From: Cognatundibacterium squillarum
Lineage (GTDB): Bacteria > Pseudomonadota > Gammaproteobacteria > Burkholderiales > Burkholderiaceae_D
Reading direction: 5' to 3'
Assembly: GCF_014652435.1 (NCBI RefSeq)
Contig: NZ_BMYU01000011.1
Span: forward strand, 1-64,000
DNA: 64,000 nucleotides
A program made the translations under genes and the position numbers. Each line of letters starts with the position of its first letter. The stretch's first letter is position 1. A model generated the notes under the pieces. The model did no database searches. It saw only the letters and a list, made by a program, of their open reading frames with translations, and was not told the DNA's origin. Shown here in pieces: positions 32,410 to 42,247 of the stretch.

Positions 32410-33102
32410 ATGAGAATCGCTGTACTCGACGACGATAACAATCTGCTGGAACTGGTCTGTACCATCCTGAATGCTGCGGGTCATACCTGCCATCCTTTTC
32501 TGAGTGGGAAGGATATGCTGCATCAGTTACGTCGTGAAAGTTACGACATGCTGATTCTGGACTGGCAGGTTCCTGATCTGAGCGGTACGGAAGTACTGCA
32601 CTGGGTGCGAGAAAAACTGTCTCCGACGCTGCCCGTTCTGTTCATGACCAGCCGCTCAGGCGAAGAAGATATTGTTCAGGGTCTCGCTGCGGGTGCGGAT
32701 GATTACATGATCAAACCGATACGCCGCAGCGAACTGGTCGCGCGCGTTCAAGCGCTGCTGCGTCGCGCCTATCCTACCCAGACAGCCTCCGAAACCCTGC
32801 AGTTCGGCAACTATAAATTCGAAACACGTGCCGGTCGCGTAACGATGAATGATGAAGCGATCGAAATGACCCAGAAAGAGTTCGATCTGGCATTACTGCT
32901 GTTCCGCAATCTGGGTCGCCCTTTATCGCGTGCCTACATTCTGGAAGCTGTATGGTCACGTGATGTCGATATCCCGTCCCGCACGATGGATACGCACATA
33001 TCCCGGGTACGCAGCAAACTGGAGTTGCGGCCAGAGAATGGCTACCGTCTGGCGCCGGTCTACAGCTACGGCTACCGACTGGAACAAGTCACTGCAGAAT
33101 AA
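32410..33102 (+). CDS. OmpR-family response regulator
   Basis: The 230-residue regulator has a receiver domain (1-118) with acidic DDD near residue 8, phospho-acceptor Asp in MLILDWQVPDLSG near residue 51, FMTSRSGEED, and the Lys in DYMIKPIRRSELVARV. A winged-helix output domain follows (about 130-228) with MTQKEFDLALLLFRNLGRPLSRAYILEAVW and RTMDTHISRVRSKL. It heads a three-gene set with a LysM-FecR protein and a CHASE2 histidine kinase, its probable partner kinase. A hairpin at 33111-33135 separates it from the FecR gene. Inducing signal and targets are unknown. Confidence 0.92.
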   Translation: MRIAVLDDDNNLLELVCTILNAAGHTCHPFLSGKDMLHQLRRESYDMLILDWQVPDLSGTEVLHWVREKLSPTLPVLFMTSRSGEEDIVQGLAAGADDYMIKPIRRSELVARVQALLRRAYPTQTASETLQFGNYKFETRAGRVTMNDEAIEMTQKEFDLALLLFRNLGRPLSRAYILEAVWSRDVDIPSRTMDTHISRVRSKLELRPENGYRLAPVYSYGYRLEQVTAE

Positions 33103-33110
33103 AGTATTCA

Positions 33111-33139
33111 CGGGTCAGCTAGTCTGACCCGCTTCGTTT
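33111..33139 (+). terminator. Hairpin between response regulator and FecR genes
   Basis: CGGGTCAG (33111-33118), loop CTAGT and CTGACCCG (33124-33131) make a perfect 8-bp stem followed by CTTCGTTTTG. The T-tract is broken, so this is probably a partial terminator or processing site that sets the ratio of the regulator to the downstream genes. Confidence 0.55.
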
Positions 33140-33157
33140 TGACCACCGGGTTTTCTT

Positions 33158-34837
33158 ATGCGTTCAGCCATTCCTTCCGTTTCTCTCGCCTTTCTGATTT
33201 CCGCTTTGTATCAACCAGCCCTGGCAGCTCTGGCGCCGGTAAATCCGGCTGAACTGAAAACCACCGCCAGCGACCTGATTTACACAACGCGGCAAGGCGA
33301 TACGCTGATGGATATTTCTCAGCAGTTCACCGGAACAACCCGCAACTGGTCGGCGATCGGACAACGCAATCAGATCAGTAATGACCGTACGATTCCGATC
33401 GGAACGAACATACATATCCCGCTGACCCTGCTGCCGGATGAAGAAAGTGAAGCGAAAATTGTCGCGATGGCCGGCTCACCGGTGATACGTCCGCTGAAAG
33501 GTGCTGACACTGTGGCAACGGTTGGCGCAATTCTCAAAGAAGGAACGGAAATCCGTACCGGAAAAGGCGGCTTCATGACACTGGCATTGCCTGATGAGTC
33601 GCGCATTTCCATCCCGTCAAACAGCGCGGTATCACTGAGTAAATTGCGTAAAACCCGTTTCACCTCCAGTCCTCGCACCGAAGTATCAGTACTCGAAGGC
33701 AAAGTAGAATCACGGGTAACGTCACTGGTCAGCAATAAAGGGCGTTTCGAAGTGCGGTCGCCACTGGCCGTTGCGGGTGTGCGCGGCACACACTTCCGTG
33801 TCGGTGTCACTGATACCGGTACTGCAAGTGAGGTACTGGAAGGCGGCGTCGCTGTCGGAATGGCTGCCACCAAAAAAACAAAGCAAACACTGGTTACTGC
33901 CGGAAAAGGCAATCTGACTACGGGCAAAGGCGTCGGCGCTCCGGTTGACTTGCTGCCTCCGCCTCAGCCTGATACTGCGAGCCAGCTACAGATCCGCCCG
34001 ACCATGGTATTCAATGTGCAAGCCGTCAGCGGTGCCGTTGCCTACCGAGCGCAAATCGCCCGTGATGCAGAGGCGCTGGATATTTTGCAGGAAGGCAGGT
34101 TCACGCAACCGCGCTTTAAGTTCGACAGCCTTGACGATGGCCGCTATTACCTGCGAACGACAGCTATTGATGCCCAGGGCCTTGAAGGAAAGCCATCTGT
34201 TACCGCCTTTACCCTGAAAGCAAGACCAGAGCCACCATTTACTTCGGAACCCAAAAACAAGATCCGCGCAACACAAGTCCGTTTTGTGTGGACAGAAGCC
34301 GCTCAGGCAAATGCATACCGGATTCAGGTCGCGACAGAGCCGGAATTCCGACAACCGCTTATCGATCAGCCTGATCTGCGTGATACGCAATTCAGCACAG
34401 ACCAGCTCGGAGACCAGCGATATTACTGGCGGGTTGCCAGTATCGCGCAAAAAAACGGCATAGCTGACCAGGGACCGTTCAGCGACACACAGACGTTTGT
34501 TAAAATGCCTGTGCAGCCGGGCGCGAATTTCCGCGACTCAGAAGGTAAAGACATCACAATTAACTGGCAATCCGAACCGAGGCAGCGTTTCCTGATTCAG
34601 ATTGCAACTACAGCGGATTTTTCCAGCCTTTATCTGAGCAAGGAATTAACTGAAGCGGAACTGAAACTGCCGCGCCCGCCTTCCGGCGATTACTACATTC
34701 GCGTCAAAGCGACGGACGCAGACGGCTACGTCGGCGCATTTTCTGCCGCTCAGAAAATCCGGATTGAGGCTCGCTGGACAGACAGTAGCGGCGAAGCCAT
34801 TCGCAGCAATGATGGCGTAGTCCGTACCGGATTCTGA
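33158..34837 (+). CDS. Periplasmic LysM-FecR domain protein
   Basis: The 559-residue exported protein has a signal peptide (about 1-23, ending PALAALA) and a LysM peptidoglycan-binding domain (about 40-90: YTTRQGDTLMDISQQFTG...NWSAIGQRNQ...IPIGTNIHIP). A FecR domain follows (about 115-240) with VRSPLAVAGVRGTHFRVGV and EVLEGGVAVG. Three FN3-like modules (about 285-530) share the pattern YRxQIAxD...F...LxDGRYYxRxxAxDxxGLEG. Classic FecR proteins are membrane-anchored anti-sigma factors; this one lacks a membrane anchor and a sigma gene partner. It probably senses or scaffolds at the cell wall and feeds the kinase four bases downstream. Confidence 0.88.
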   Translation: MRSAIPSVSLAFLISALYQPALAALAPVNPAELKTTASDLIYTTRQGDTLMDISQQFTGTTRNWSAIGQRNQISNDRTIPIGTNIHIPLTLLPDEESEAKIVAMAGSPVIRPLKGADTVATVGAILKEGTEIRTGKGGFMTLALPDESRISIPSNSAVSLSKLRKTRFTSSPRTEVSVLEGKVESRVTSLVSNKGRFEVRSPLAVAGVRGTHFRVGVTDTGTASEVLEGGVAVGMAATKKTKQTLVTAGKGNLTTGKGVGAPVDLLPPPQPDTASQLQIRPTMVFNVQAVSGAVAYRAQIARDAEALDILQEGRFTQPRFKFDSLDDGRYYLRTTAIDAQGLEGKPSVTAFTLKARPEPPFTSEPKNKIRATQVRFVWTEAAQANAYRIQVATEPEFRQPLIDQPDLRDTQFSTDQLGDQRYYWRVASIAQKNGIADQGPFSDTQTFVKMPVQPGANFRDSEGKDITINWQSEPRQRFLIQIATTADFSSLYLSKELTEAELKLPRPPSGDYYIRVKATDADGYVGAFSAAQKIRIEARWTDSSGEAIRSNDGVVRTGF

Positions 34838-34841
34838 TCTC

Positions 34842-37253
34842 ATGAGTAAGCATCGTTCAGAAGTCCGGCAAATCGCTTTTCGGGAATGGCTGATCCTCAG
34901 TTTGCTATTGCTGATTCTGACAGCAGTGGTCAGTGCCTCAGGCATCCTGCAACGCTCAGGACTTGGTCTGTACGACCGCATGATGCAGCTCGACTCCCGC
35001 CCCGCTCGTGAAGATATTCTGATCGTGGCAATTGATGATTACAGCCTGAATGAGCTTGGCAAATGGCCCTGGCCACGGCAGCATCACGCTGCACTGATTC
35101 GTCAGCTGAGCGCAGCAAAACCGCTGGCAATCGGCATGGATGTACTTTTCACGGAGGCTGATAATTCAGTCGCTGCAGATGCAAGTGTACCGGCTGATCA
35201 GGCGCTGGCCATGGCCATGAAAGAAGCCGGAAACGTTGTGGTACCAATCACATCTCAAAGCGCAGGTCAGGGATTGAGTGCGGCAAAACCGGCTGCACAG
35301 ATTGCGGCCGCAGCAAGGCAGGCCGGACACATTCATATTGAACTGGATGAAGATGGTGTGGCTCGCAGTGTATTTCTGCGGGAAGGAACCGGTACGGAAT
35401 GGTGGCCTCACTTCTCGCTTGCCTTGAAGAACGTCGGCCAGAATATTGCATCCGGCACAGAAACCTGGATTCCTGGCAGTCGCTTACCACTCTCTGAACG
35501 AAAGACTTCGCCAAACCAAAGCAGCTGGTTGCGTGACTACCATATGCAGATTCCCTATTCGGGTGGTGCGGGACATTTTACGTCCGTGCCATACGTAGCA
35601 GTTCTGCGTGGCGAGGTTCCGGCCAGCTTTATTCAAGGTAAATATGTGCTGGTCGGCCCGACAGCAACCGGTATGGCTGACTCCTTCCCCACACCGGTGA
35701 CCGGTAATGACGGTGTTGTATCCGGCATCGAAATCAATGCCAACATCCTCGCAAGCCTGCTGGAACACCGTGCGATTGAACCGGCATCGGTCTGGCTGAC
35801 AGCGATTGTCAATCTGATTCCCGTTTTACTCGCGATGTGCTGCCTGCTGTGGCTGACGCCACGCAAAGCGCTGATCGGCACGACCACAATCTTCGTACTC
35901 ACTGTCATCAGTAGCGGTGCGCTTTTACACGCAGGACACTGGATCAATCCGGCACCCGCCCTGCTCAGTCTTATCATCGCCTATCCTTTGTGGAGCTGGC
36001 GCCGCCTGGAAGCAGCAATCCGCTATCTCGGCGCAGAGCTGCACTTACTTGAGCAGGAACCAGATCTTTTGCCTGAATTTCAGGACGAAAAAGCAGAAAG
36101 CGAACTTCAGACCGTTCTGACTGACAAACTGGAAAAAAATATTCAGGCGGTGCACGATGCGGCAAGCCGCGTCCGCAATTTACGCCAGTTTGTGACAGAT
36201 AGTCTGGCCAGCCTGCCGGATGCGACACTGGTTACCACCACGGACGGCAACGTTGTTTTATCCAATCAGCCGGCCCGCGCCTATTTTGCCGGCATCGGGA
36301 TTCCGCAGGTCAATGATGCACTGGTGCCGTATCTGTTCGCCAAAATGTCGCAGCCGGTCAATACAGATCCTGTGCACTCACAGAGTTTCAGCTGGTGGGA
36401 TTTACTGGATTTGAAGCAAACACGCCTGATGGCGCAGGGAATTGAGGTACGCGATCCTGCCGGCAAAGACTTACTGATTAAAAGTGCGCCTTGTTACGAT
36501 GCAGATAAACATCTGACCGGCTGGATCGTCAGCATGGTGAACATCACCGCGATTCGTGCTGCAGAACGCAGCCGTGATGAAACGCTGCATTTTATTTCTC
36601 ATGATATGCGTGGCCCTCAGGCTTCCATTCTTGCGCTACTGGAAATGCAAAAGGATCCGGAAACTGCGCTGGACAATGATGAATTCATGAATCGCATTGA
36701 ACGCGCATCGCGGATTACGCTCGGACTGGCAGATAACTTTGTTCAGCTGGCCCGCGCAGAGTCGCAGGATTACCGGTTTGAAGAAGTCGATTTTCAGGAC
36801 ATGCTGATCGATGCCACCGAAGAAATGTGGTCACTGGCACGCAGTAAGAAAATACGTATCCGCACTGAAATTCCGGAAAAAGAATTTCCGGTTCGTGCTG
36901 ACCGTTCCCTGATGACCCGTGTACTGACTAATCTGATTTCGAACGCCGTCAAATACAGCCCGCACAACACAACCATTACCTGTACGCTGGAATTGCAACA
37001 GGATATGAATGGTTCGGTCATACAGTGTCACATCGCTGATCAGGGATACGGCATACCGCGGGCGGAACAAAGTAAATTATTTCAGCGTTTCCAGCGGTTC
37101 AAAACAGCGGAACAACCTAAGAACGACGGCGTCGGGCTTGGAATGGTATTCGTGAAAGCCGTGATAGACCGGCATATGGCAAATATCAGCTTTCAGAGCG
37201 CGCCGAACGAAGGAACTACCTTCACAATACAAATGCCTTCGAGCCAGTTTTGA
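34842..37253 (+). CDS. CHASE2 domain sensor histidine kinase
   Basis: The 803-residue kinase has an N-terminal membrane helix (WLILSLLLLILTAVVSASG), a periplasmic CHASE2 sensor (about 35-310) and three membrane helices (about 312-390). A PAS-like domain follows (about 455-560). The phospho-accepting His sits in LHFISHDMRGPQASILALLEM near residue 585, and the ATPase domain has the N box LISNAVKYSP and glycine boxes DQGYGIP and NDGVGLGMVFVKAV. It is the likely partner of the OmpR-type regulator at 32410. The HDMRGPQ box deviates slightly from the usual HDLRTPL. CHASE2 ligands are not known. Confidence 0.92.
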   Translation: MSKHRSEVRQIAFREWLILSLLLLILTAVVSASGILQRSGLGLYDRMMQLDSRPAREDILIVAIDDYSLNELGKWPWPRQHHAALIRQLSAAKPLAIGMDVLFTEADNSVAADASVPADQALAMAMKEAGNVVVPITSQSAGQGLSAAKPAAQIAAAARQAGHIHIELDEDGVARSVFLREGTGTEWWPHFSLALKNVGQNIASGTETWIPGSRLPLSERKTSPNQSSWLRDYHMQIPYSGGAGHFTSVPYVAVLRGEVPASFIQGKYVLVGPTATGMADSFPTPVTGNDGVVSGIEINANILASLLEHRAIEPASVWLTAIVNLIPVLLAMCCLLWLTPRKALIGTTTIFVLTVISSGALLHAGHWINPAPALLSLIIAYPLWSWRRLEAAIRYLGAELHLLEQEPDLLPEFQDEKAESELQTVLTDKLEKNIQAVHDAASRVRNLRQFVTDSLASLPDATLVTTTDGNVVLSNQPARAYFAGIGIPQVNDALVPYLFAKMSQPVNTDPVHSQSFSWWDLLDLKQTRLMAQGIEVRDPAGKDLLIKSAPCYDADKHLTGWIVSMVNITAIRAAERSRDETLHFISHDMRGPQASILALLEMQKDPETALDNDEFMNRIERASRITLGLADNFVQLARAESQDYRFEEVDFQDMLIDATEEMWSLARSKKIRIRTEIPEKEFPVRADRSLMTRVLTNLISNAVKYSPHNTTITCTLELQQDMNGSVIQCHIADQGYGIPRAEQSKLFQRFQRFKTAEQPKNDGVGLGMVFVKAVIDRHMANISFQSAPNEGTTFTIQMPSSQF

Positions 37254-37326
37254 GGCATATCAAATCCACGCTGTCGGTCAGACTCGGGGATACCGCGCTA
37301 TAATGCAGGCTGAACTTTGAATCCTG

Positions 37327-38616
37327 ATGAGCATGATACTGACCGCTGTAGGCCTGAACCATACAACTGCCCCGCTGGCATTGCGGGAGAAGGTTGCTTT
37401 TGCGCCTGAGCAAATTGGTCAGGCGGTTGCTGCAGCGCGCAGCTGGTTCGGTCAGCGTGCCTCGGGTTCATCATCCGGCAATAATGAAGCTGCCATTCTG
37501 TCCACCTGCAACCGCACCGAATTGTACGCGGCCTGCAGTGCAGACAATCCGGTCGATGCTGCCGCACATTTTCTTGCTGACTTTCATCAGCTTTCTTACG
37601 GTGACCTGCGCCCGCATCTGTATACGCTGCCGCAGGACAACGCTGTCCGCCACGCATTCCGTGTCGCTTCAGGGCTGGATTCCATGGTACTGGGCGAAGC
37701 ACAGATTCTTGGTCAGATGAAAAATGCCGTGCGCCAGGCGGATGAAGCCGGCGGACTCGGCACTTATCTACATCAGATGTTCCAGCGCACGTTTGCCGTC
37801 GCAAAGGAAGTTCGCAGTACGACCGAAATCGGCGCGCACAGCGTTTCCATGGCGGCTGCCGCAGTACGCCTGTCACAACGGATTTTTGATGATATTGCCG
37901 GTCAGAATGTGCTGTTCATCGGCGCAGGCGAAATGATCGAACTCTGTGCAACGCACTTTGCGGCGCAAAATCCGAAATCACTGACGATTGCTAACCGTAC
38001 ACTGGAGCGCGGCGAATCACTGGCACACCGGTTTAATGGGAAAGCGATTCGTCTGGCTGATTTACCCGAGCAATTGTCTCAGTTCGACATTATCGTGTCC
38101 TGTACAGCGTCGTCTTTACCGATTATTGGCTTAGGACTCATGGAGCGCGTTGTTCGCGCACGCCGCCACCGCCCGGTGTTTATGGTCGATCTGGCGGTTC
38201 CGCGCGATATCGAGCCTGAAGTCGGCAAGCTGGATGACGTTTTTTTGTATACGGTTGATGATCTTGGCTCGGTTGTTCAAACTGGCATTGAAAACCGTCA
38301 GGCTGCCGTCGCTCAGGCAGAAGCCATCATTGAAAACCGTGTGCGTTCGTTTATGCACTGGATGGATGGCCGCGCCATTGTGCCGGTCATTCAGGATTTG
38401 CATGAAAGCTCCGAACAGTTACGCCTGGCTGAACTGGATCGTGCCCGCCGTATGCTGGCGCGTGGCGATGATGCGGAACAGGTGCTGGAAGCGCTGTCTC
38501 GCGGACTGACGGCTAAATTCCTGCACGGCCCGCAACAAGCCCTGCATCAGGCCAGCGGTGATGACCGTGCGCGCCTCGCCAGTCTGCTGCCGCAATTATT
38601 CCGCACTAAGCGTTAG
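37327..38616 (+). CDS. hemA: Glutamyl-tRNA reductase
   Basis: HemA reduces glutamyl-tRNA to glutamate-1-semialdehyde, the first step of C5-pathway haem synthesis. The 429-residue protein shows [17 protein letters not shown] at residues 9-25, the catalytic Cys61 in [35 protein letters not shown] near residue 105, and the NADPH-binding [20 protein letters not shown]. The dimerisation helix with [14 protein letters not shown] is near the end. Met1 or Met3 could be the start. The Ser/Gly-rich insertion at residues 44-53 is longer than usual. It heads hemA-prfA-dsbB-prmC. Confidence 0.96.
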   Translation: MSMILTAVGLNHTTAPLALREKVAFAPEQIGQAVAAARSWFGQRASGSSSGNNEAAILSTCNRTELYAACSADNPVDAAAHFLADFHQLSYGDLRPHLYTLPQDNAVRHAFRVASGLDSMVLGEAQILGQMKNAVRQADEAGGLGTYLHQMFQRTFAVAKEVRSTTEIGAHSVSMAAAAVRLSQRIFDDIAGQNVLFIGAGEMIELCATHFAAQNPKSLTIANRTLERGESLAHRFNGKAIRLADLPEQLSQFDIIVSCTASSLPIIGLGLMERVVRARRHRPVFMVDLAVPRDIEPEVGKLDDVFLYTVDDLGSVVQTGIENRQAAVAQAEAIIENRVRSFMHWMDGRAIVPVIQDLHESSEQLRLAELDRARRMLARGDDAEQVLEALSRGLTAKFLHGPQQALHQASGDDRARLASLLPQLFRTKR

Positions 38617-38710
38617 ATACCCGTCCCTTCGCAGGCAATGCATTCGCACTGCCTGCTTCAGAATATCAGCCCGCCGGGCTGTCTCGTAACACCCTCACCG
38701 ATTATTCAAA

Positions 38711-39790
38711 ATGAAACCTTCAATGCTTGCCAAGCTGGAACAGCTGGCGGAACGATTACATGAAGTGTCCCAGTTGCTGATACAGGAAGGTATCACCAAC
38801 GATATGGAGCAATACCGGAAGCTGAACCGGGAACATGCAGAGCTGGAGCCAGTGGTTGCCTTATATCACCAGTACCAGCAAGCGCTCAGCGATCAGGCAG
38901 ATGCGCAGGAAATGCTCGCAGATCCGGAAATGAAGGCATTCGCTCAGGATGAAATTCAGCAGGCACGCGAGCGCATGGAGCAATTACAAAAAGAATTGCA
39001 AACCATGTTGCTGCCAAAAGATCCGAATGATGAAAAAAATATTCTGCTGGAAATCCGTGCTGGGACTGGCGGTGATGAAGCTGCTTTATTTGCCGCCGAT
39101 TTGCTGCGGATGTACACACGCTATGCAGAACGACAACGCTGGCAGATTGAACTGATGTCTGCATCGGAATCCGAACTCGGCGGCTACAAAGAAGTGATTA
39201 TCCGTGTTGCCGGTTTCGGCGCCTACTCCCGTCTGAAATTTGAATCCGGTGGTCATCGCGTGCAACGGGTTCCCGCAACGGAAACGCAGGGCAGAATTCA
39301 CACATCAGCCTGCACTGTTGCGGTGATGCCGGAAGCGGATGAGCTGAACGATGTTGTTATCAATAATGCAGATTTGCGCATTGATACCTTCCGTGCCAGT
39401 GGTGCAGGTGGTCAGCATATTAATAAAACAGATTCCGCAGTCCGTATTACGCACATCCCAACCGGCATTGTGGTTGAATGTCAGGACGGCCGCAGTCAGC
39501 ATCAGAACAAAGCGCAGGCAATGCGTGTGCTGGCAACCCGCATCATGGACGGCCAGATCCGCGAAAAACAAGCGAAAGAAGCTGCGACACGTAAGAGCCT
39601 GATCGGTTCCGGTGACCGTAGTGAACGTATCCGTACCTATAACTATCCGCAGGGCCGCATGACGGACCATCGCATCAATCTGACGCTGTACAAGCTGGAT
39701 TTCATCATGGACGGTGAACTGGATGAACTGACCAATGCCCTGATTGCAGAACATCAGGCAGAGCTGCTTGCGGAACTGGGCGACGATTAA
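38711..39790 (+). CDS. prfA: Peptide chain release factor 1
   Basis: RF1 reads UAA and UAG stops and triggers peptide release. The 359-residue protein has the codon-recognition PAT tripeptide in [26 protein letters not shown] near residue 187, consistent with RF1 rather than RF2 (SPF). The catalytic GGQ lies in [20 protein letters not shown] near residue 232, with [24 protein letters not shown] downstream. It is followed by dsbB and prmC; PrmC methylates the Gln of this GGQ motif. Confidence 0.97.
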   Translation: MKPSMLAKLEQLAERLHEVSQLLIQEGITNDMEQYRKLNREHAELEPVVALYHQYQQALSDQADAQEMLADPEMKAFAQDEIQQARERMEQLQKELQTMLLPKDPNDEKNILLEIRAGTGGDEAALFAADLLRMYTRYAERQRWQIELMSASESELGGYKEVIIRVAGFGAYSRLKFESGGHRVQRVPATETQGRIHTSACTVAVMPEADELNDVVINNADLRIDTFRASGAGGQHINKTDSAVRITHIPTGIVVECQDGRSQHQNKAQAMRVLATRIMDGQIREKQAKEAATRKSLIGSGDRSERIRTYNYPQGRMTDHRINLTLYKLDFIMDGELDELTNALIAEHQAELLAELGDD

Positions 39791-39905
39791 ACAGTCTGAA
39801 CAAGTCAGAACAATCGTGCTGACCTGCCGTGGCCTGCAAAACCAGTCGCATCTGCAAGCCTGAATTCAGGTAAGCTGACGACCTCCTCTTATTTGAGTGA
39901 ACACC

Positions 39906-40406
39906 ATGCGTTTGAATTCTTATGTTTATTTTGGTATCGCCGCAATCTGCTTCAGTCTGATCGGTGCCGCGTTGTACATGCAACTTGCGCTGGATATGCT
40001 TCCCTGCCCTTTGTGTGTTTTGCAGCGCTATGCATTTATCGGTATCGGTTTATTTGCGCTGATTGCCGGCTTGTTTAATGGCATTCGCCGCCCTGCAACC
40101 GCACTGGCGCTGGTTTCTGCACTGGGGGGAGCAGGTGTTGCGGGCAAACACTTATATGTCCTCGCGAACCCGGCCACCTCCTGCGGCATCGATCCGCTGG
40201 AAACCGGATTGAATAAAATTTTCCTGGCAGACTTACTGCCATCCGTGTTCCGTGCAGATGGCCTGTGTGACACGCCTTACGCACCGATTCTTGGCTTATC
40301 GATTCCCGGCTGGACCATGGTGTGGTACTGCATGATGGCAATCGTGCTGCTGGTCCTGCTGCTGCAAAAGAATCGTCCGGTCAGCATTTTCTCGGACGCG
40401 CGCTGA
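39906..40406 (+). CDS. dsbB: Disulfide bond formation protein DsbB
   Basis: DsbB reoxidises DsbA using quinone in the inner membrane. The 166-residue protein has four membrane helices, the first periplasmic Cys pair LPCPLCVLQRYAF (CPLC) near residue 36 followed by the quinone-binding Arg, and a second periplasmic loop with Cys in ATSCGIDPLE and DGLCDTPYAPILG. ATG 39906 is used; GTG 39897 in the same frame is possible. The stop overlaps the prmC ATG by one base. Inserted between prfA and prmC, which are usually adjacent. With dsbC at 14303 it shows an active periplasmic disulfide pathway. Confidence 0.94.
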   Translation: MRLNSYVYFGIAAICFSLIGAALYMQLALDMLPCPLCVLQRYAFIGIGLFALIAGLFNGIRRPATALALVSALGGAGVAGKHLYVLANPATSCGIDPLETGLNKIFLADLLPSVFRADGLCDTPYAPILGLSIPGWTMVWYCMMAIVLLVLLLQKNRPVSIFSDAR

Positions 40407-41245
40407 TGAAAGACTGGCGCCAGCCCGGCCTGACTCTGGCGGAATATGAGCAACTGGTTCCGCTGGATAAAACCGATATCCGCATGCTGCTGATGTTTGT
40501 GACCGGTAAGTCGCGTATTCAGCTGATTACGCAAGGTGATACCGTACCGGAAGCCGCGCAGGCCGAGAGTATCCGTGTGTTACTGGAGCGCCGTCTGTCA
40601 GGTGAGCCCATCGCCTATCTGACCGGTGAACGGGAATTTTTCGGCCTCAGCTTTATCACCACGCCTGCTGTTCTGATACCGCGTCCGGATACGGAGTTGC
40701 TGGTTGAACTGGCACTGGAAAAAGGGCCTGCGAATGCCAGCGTTCTGGATCTTGGCACCGGCTCCGGTGCGATTGCCATCAGCATCGCCAGTCATCGCCC
40801 AGACTGGCAAGTCACTGCTGCGGACATCAGTACGGCCGCTTTAGAGGTCGCAAGACGAAATGCGCACAGGATTTTGCCGACGTCCGCACTAACTCTGGTT
40901 GAGAGCGACTGGTTCAGGACGATTCCTGCACAACGCTGGGATCTGATCGTTTCGAATCCGCCGTATATCGTGGCCGGTGATCCGCATTTATCGCAGGGTG
41001 ATCTGAGGTTTGAGCCTTTGTCCGCACTGACCGATCATGGTGACGGCCTGAGCGCATACCGTACACTGACCCGCGAATCGCGGACTCGTCTGCAGCCCGG
41101 CGGCTGGCTGCTGATGGAGCATGGTTATGATCAGGCCGCAGCAGTGCGTGCCTTGCTGGATGCTGAGGGTTATACCGAAGTACAAAGCTGGCGGGATCTT
41201 GCCGGCATAGAGCGCGTCAGTGGCGGTCGCTGTCCAGTGAACTGA
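40406..41245 (+). CDS. prmC: Peptide chain release factor N5-glutamine methyltransferase
   Basis: PrmC methylates the Gln in the GGQ motif of RF1 and RF2. The 279-residue protein has the N-terminal helical domain (about 1-75, ERRLSGEPIAYLTGEREFFGL) and a Rossmann methyltransferase domain with LIPRPDTELLVE, AdoMet motif VLDLGTGSGAIAISIA near residue 117, and the substrate motif LIVSNPPYI near residue 187. The true start is ATG 40406, overlapping the dsbB stop; a longer frame is inside dsbB. Confidence 0.95.
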   Translation: MKDWRQPGLTLAEYEQLVPLDKTDIRMLLMFVTGKSRIQLITQGDTVPEAAQAESIRVLLERRLSGEPIAYLTGEREFFGLSFITTPAVLIPRPDTELLVELALEKGPANASVLDLGTGSGAIAISIASHRPDWQVTAADISTAALEVARRNAHRILPTSALTLVESDWFRTIPAQRWDLIVSNPPYIVAGDPHLSQGDLRFEPLSALTDHGDGLSAYRTLTRESRTRLQPGGWLLMEHGYDQAAAVRALLDAEGYTEVQSWRDLAGIERVSGGRCPVN

Positions 41246-41259
41246 AACAGGAGAGAAAA

Positions 41260-41700
41260 ATGGAAATCCGGACCGATCTTCAACAGATGGATCTCGATGC
41301 GGTTTACCGTTTTCTTTCAGAACATTCCGCCTGGGCAAAAGGATTGCCGCGCGCTGTTTTCGATAAATCCTTACAGCATTCCCTGTGTTTTGCAGGCTGG
41401 GATCAGGGACAGCAGGTCGCATTTGCCCGCGTCATTACCGACCACGCCACTTTTGCATATCTGGTTGATGTCTATGTAGAGGAAAATGTGCGCGGACGCG
41501 GCTACAGCAAATTGCTGATGCAACAGTTACTGGCCCATCCGGAATTGCAGCATTTACGCCGGTTTGTACTGGTGTCCAGTTCTGCGCGGGGGCTGTATCA
41601 GCAATTCGGCTTCAGCGCGCTCGCAAAACCGGAAACATATATGGAAATTCTGCAGCCTGACCTTTATCTGCGGATGTCAAAGGACAAGCCCACAGATTAA
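41260..41700 (+). CDS. GNAT family acetyltransferase
   Basis: The 146-residue protein has the GNAT fold. VAFARVITDHATFAYLVDVYVEENVRGRGYSKLLMQQLL carries the acetyl-CoA pyrophosphate loop R-G-R-G-Y near residue 86, and LVSSSARGLYQQFGF is the typical motif B end. GGAGAG precedes the ATG. It follows prmC by 14 bp on the same strand and overlaps the stop of the convergent RegA-like gene by four bases. Substrate unknown; it could acetylate a small molecule or a protein N-terminus. Confidence 0.87.
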   Translation: MEIRTDLQQMDLDAVYRFLSEHSAWAKGLPRAVFDKSLQHSLCFAGWDQGQQVAFARVITDHATFAYLVDVYVEENVRGRGYSKLLMQQLLAHPELQHLRRFVLVSSSARGLYQQFGFSALAKPETYMEILQPDLYLRMSKDKPTD

Positions 41701-42233
41701 CGTACCTGCTGTTTACTGAGTTTGCGTGCGAGAGTTCGCCTGTGCATACCGAGCCGGCGGGCCGCTTCTGAAATATTGAAATCCGACTCCACCAGCACTT
41801 CGTGGATTCTTTCCCATTCCAGTGTCTTGATAGAGGTTGCACGATTCGGTAACTCGGGTTCACTGACACCCGCAACATGCCCGAACGCGGCTTCAATGTC
41901 ATCCGTGTTCGATGGCTTCGCCAGATACTGACATGCTCCCAGCTTCACTGCCTCTACAGCCGTCGCAATACTGGCAAAACCCGTCAGCACCACGATCAGC
42001 ATATCTTCATTATGACGGTTCAGCATTTGCACACAGGCCAGCCCGGATGCATTGCCATTCAGTTTGAGATCCACCACTGCATAACCGGGTTTGTGCTCAG
42101 TCAGCAATGCACTGACCTGCTCGAGATTGTCAGCATGCAGCACGGTGTAACCGCGACGCTCAAAAGAGCGCATCAGCGTCCGCGCAAATGCGGTATCGTC
42201 TTCCACGATCAGTAACAGACGATTGTCTGACAT
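41697..42233 (-). CDS. regA: RegA/PrrA/ActR-type redox response regulator
   Basis: The 178-residue regulator has a receiver domain (about 1-120; LIVEDDTAFARTLMRSFERRGY, phospho-Asp in YAVVDLKLNG near residue 57, VLTGFAS, and Lys in QYLAKPSNTDD). A short linker and a Fis-type HTH at the C-terminus (SEAARRLGMHRRTLARKLSKQ) follow. This compact layout is that of RegA, which controls respiration, photosynthesis and redox genes in proteobacteria. It lies 14 bp after its kinase gene and next to the cyo genes, its probable targets. Confidence 0.88.
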   Translation of the reverse strand: MSDNRLLLIVEDDTAFARTLMRSFERRGYTVLHADNLEQVSALLTEHKPGYAVVDLKLNGNASGLACVQMLNRHNEDMLIVVLTGFASIATAVEAVKLGACQYLAKPSNTDDIEAAFGHVAGVSEPELPNRATSIKTLEWERIHEVLVESDFNISEAARRLGMHRRTLARKLSKQQVR

Positions 42234-42247
42234 GCCACCTATCCTTA

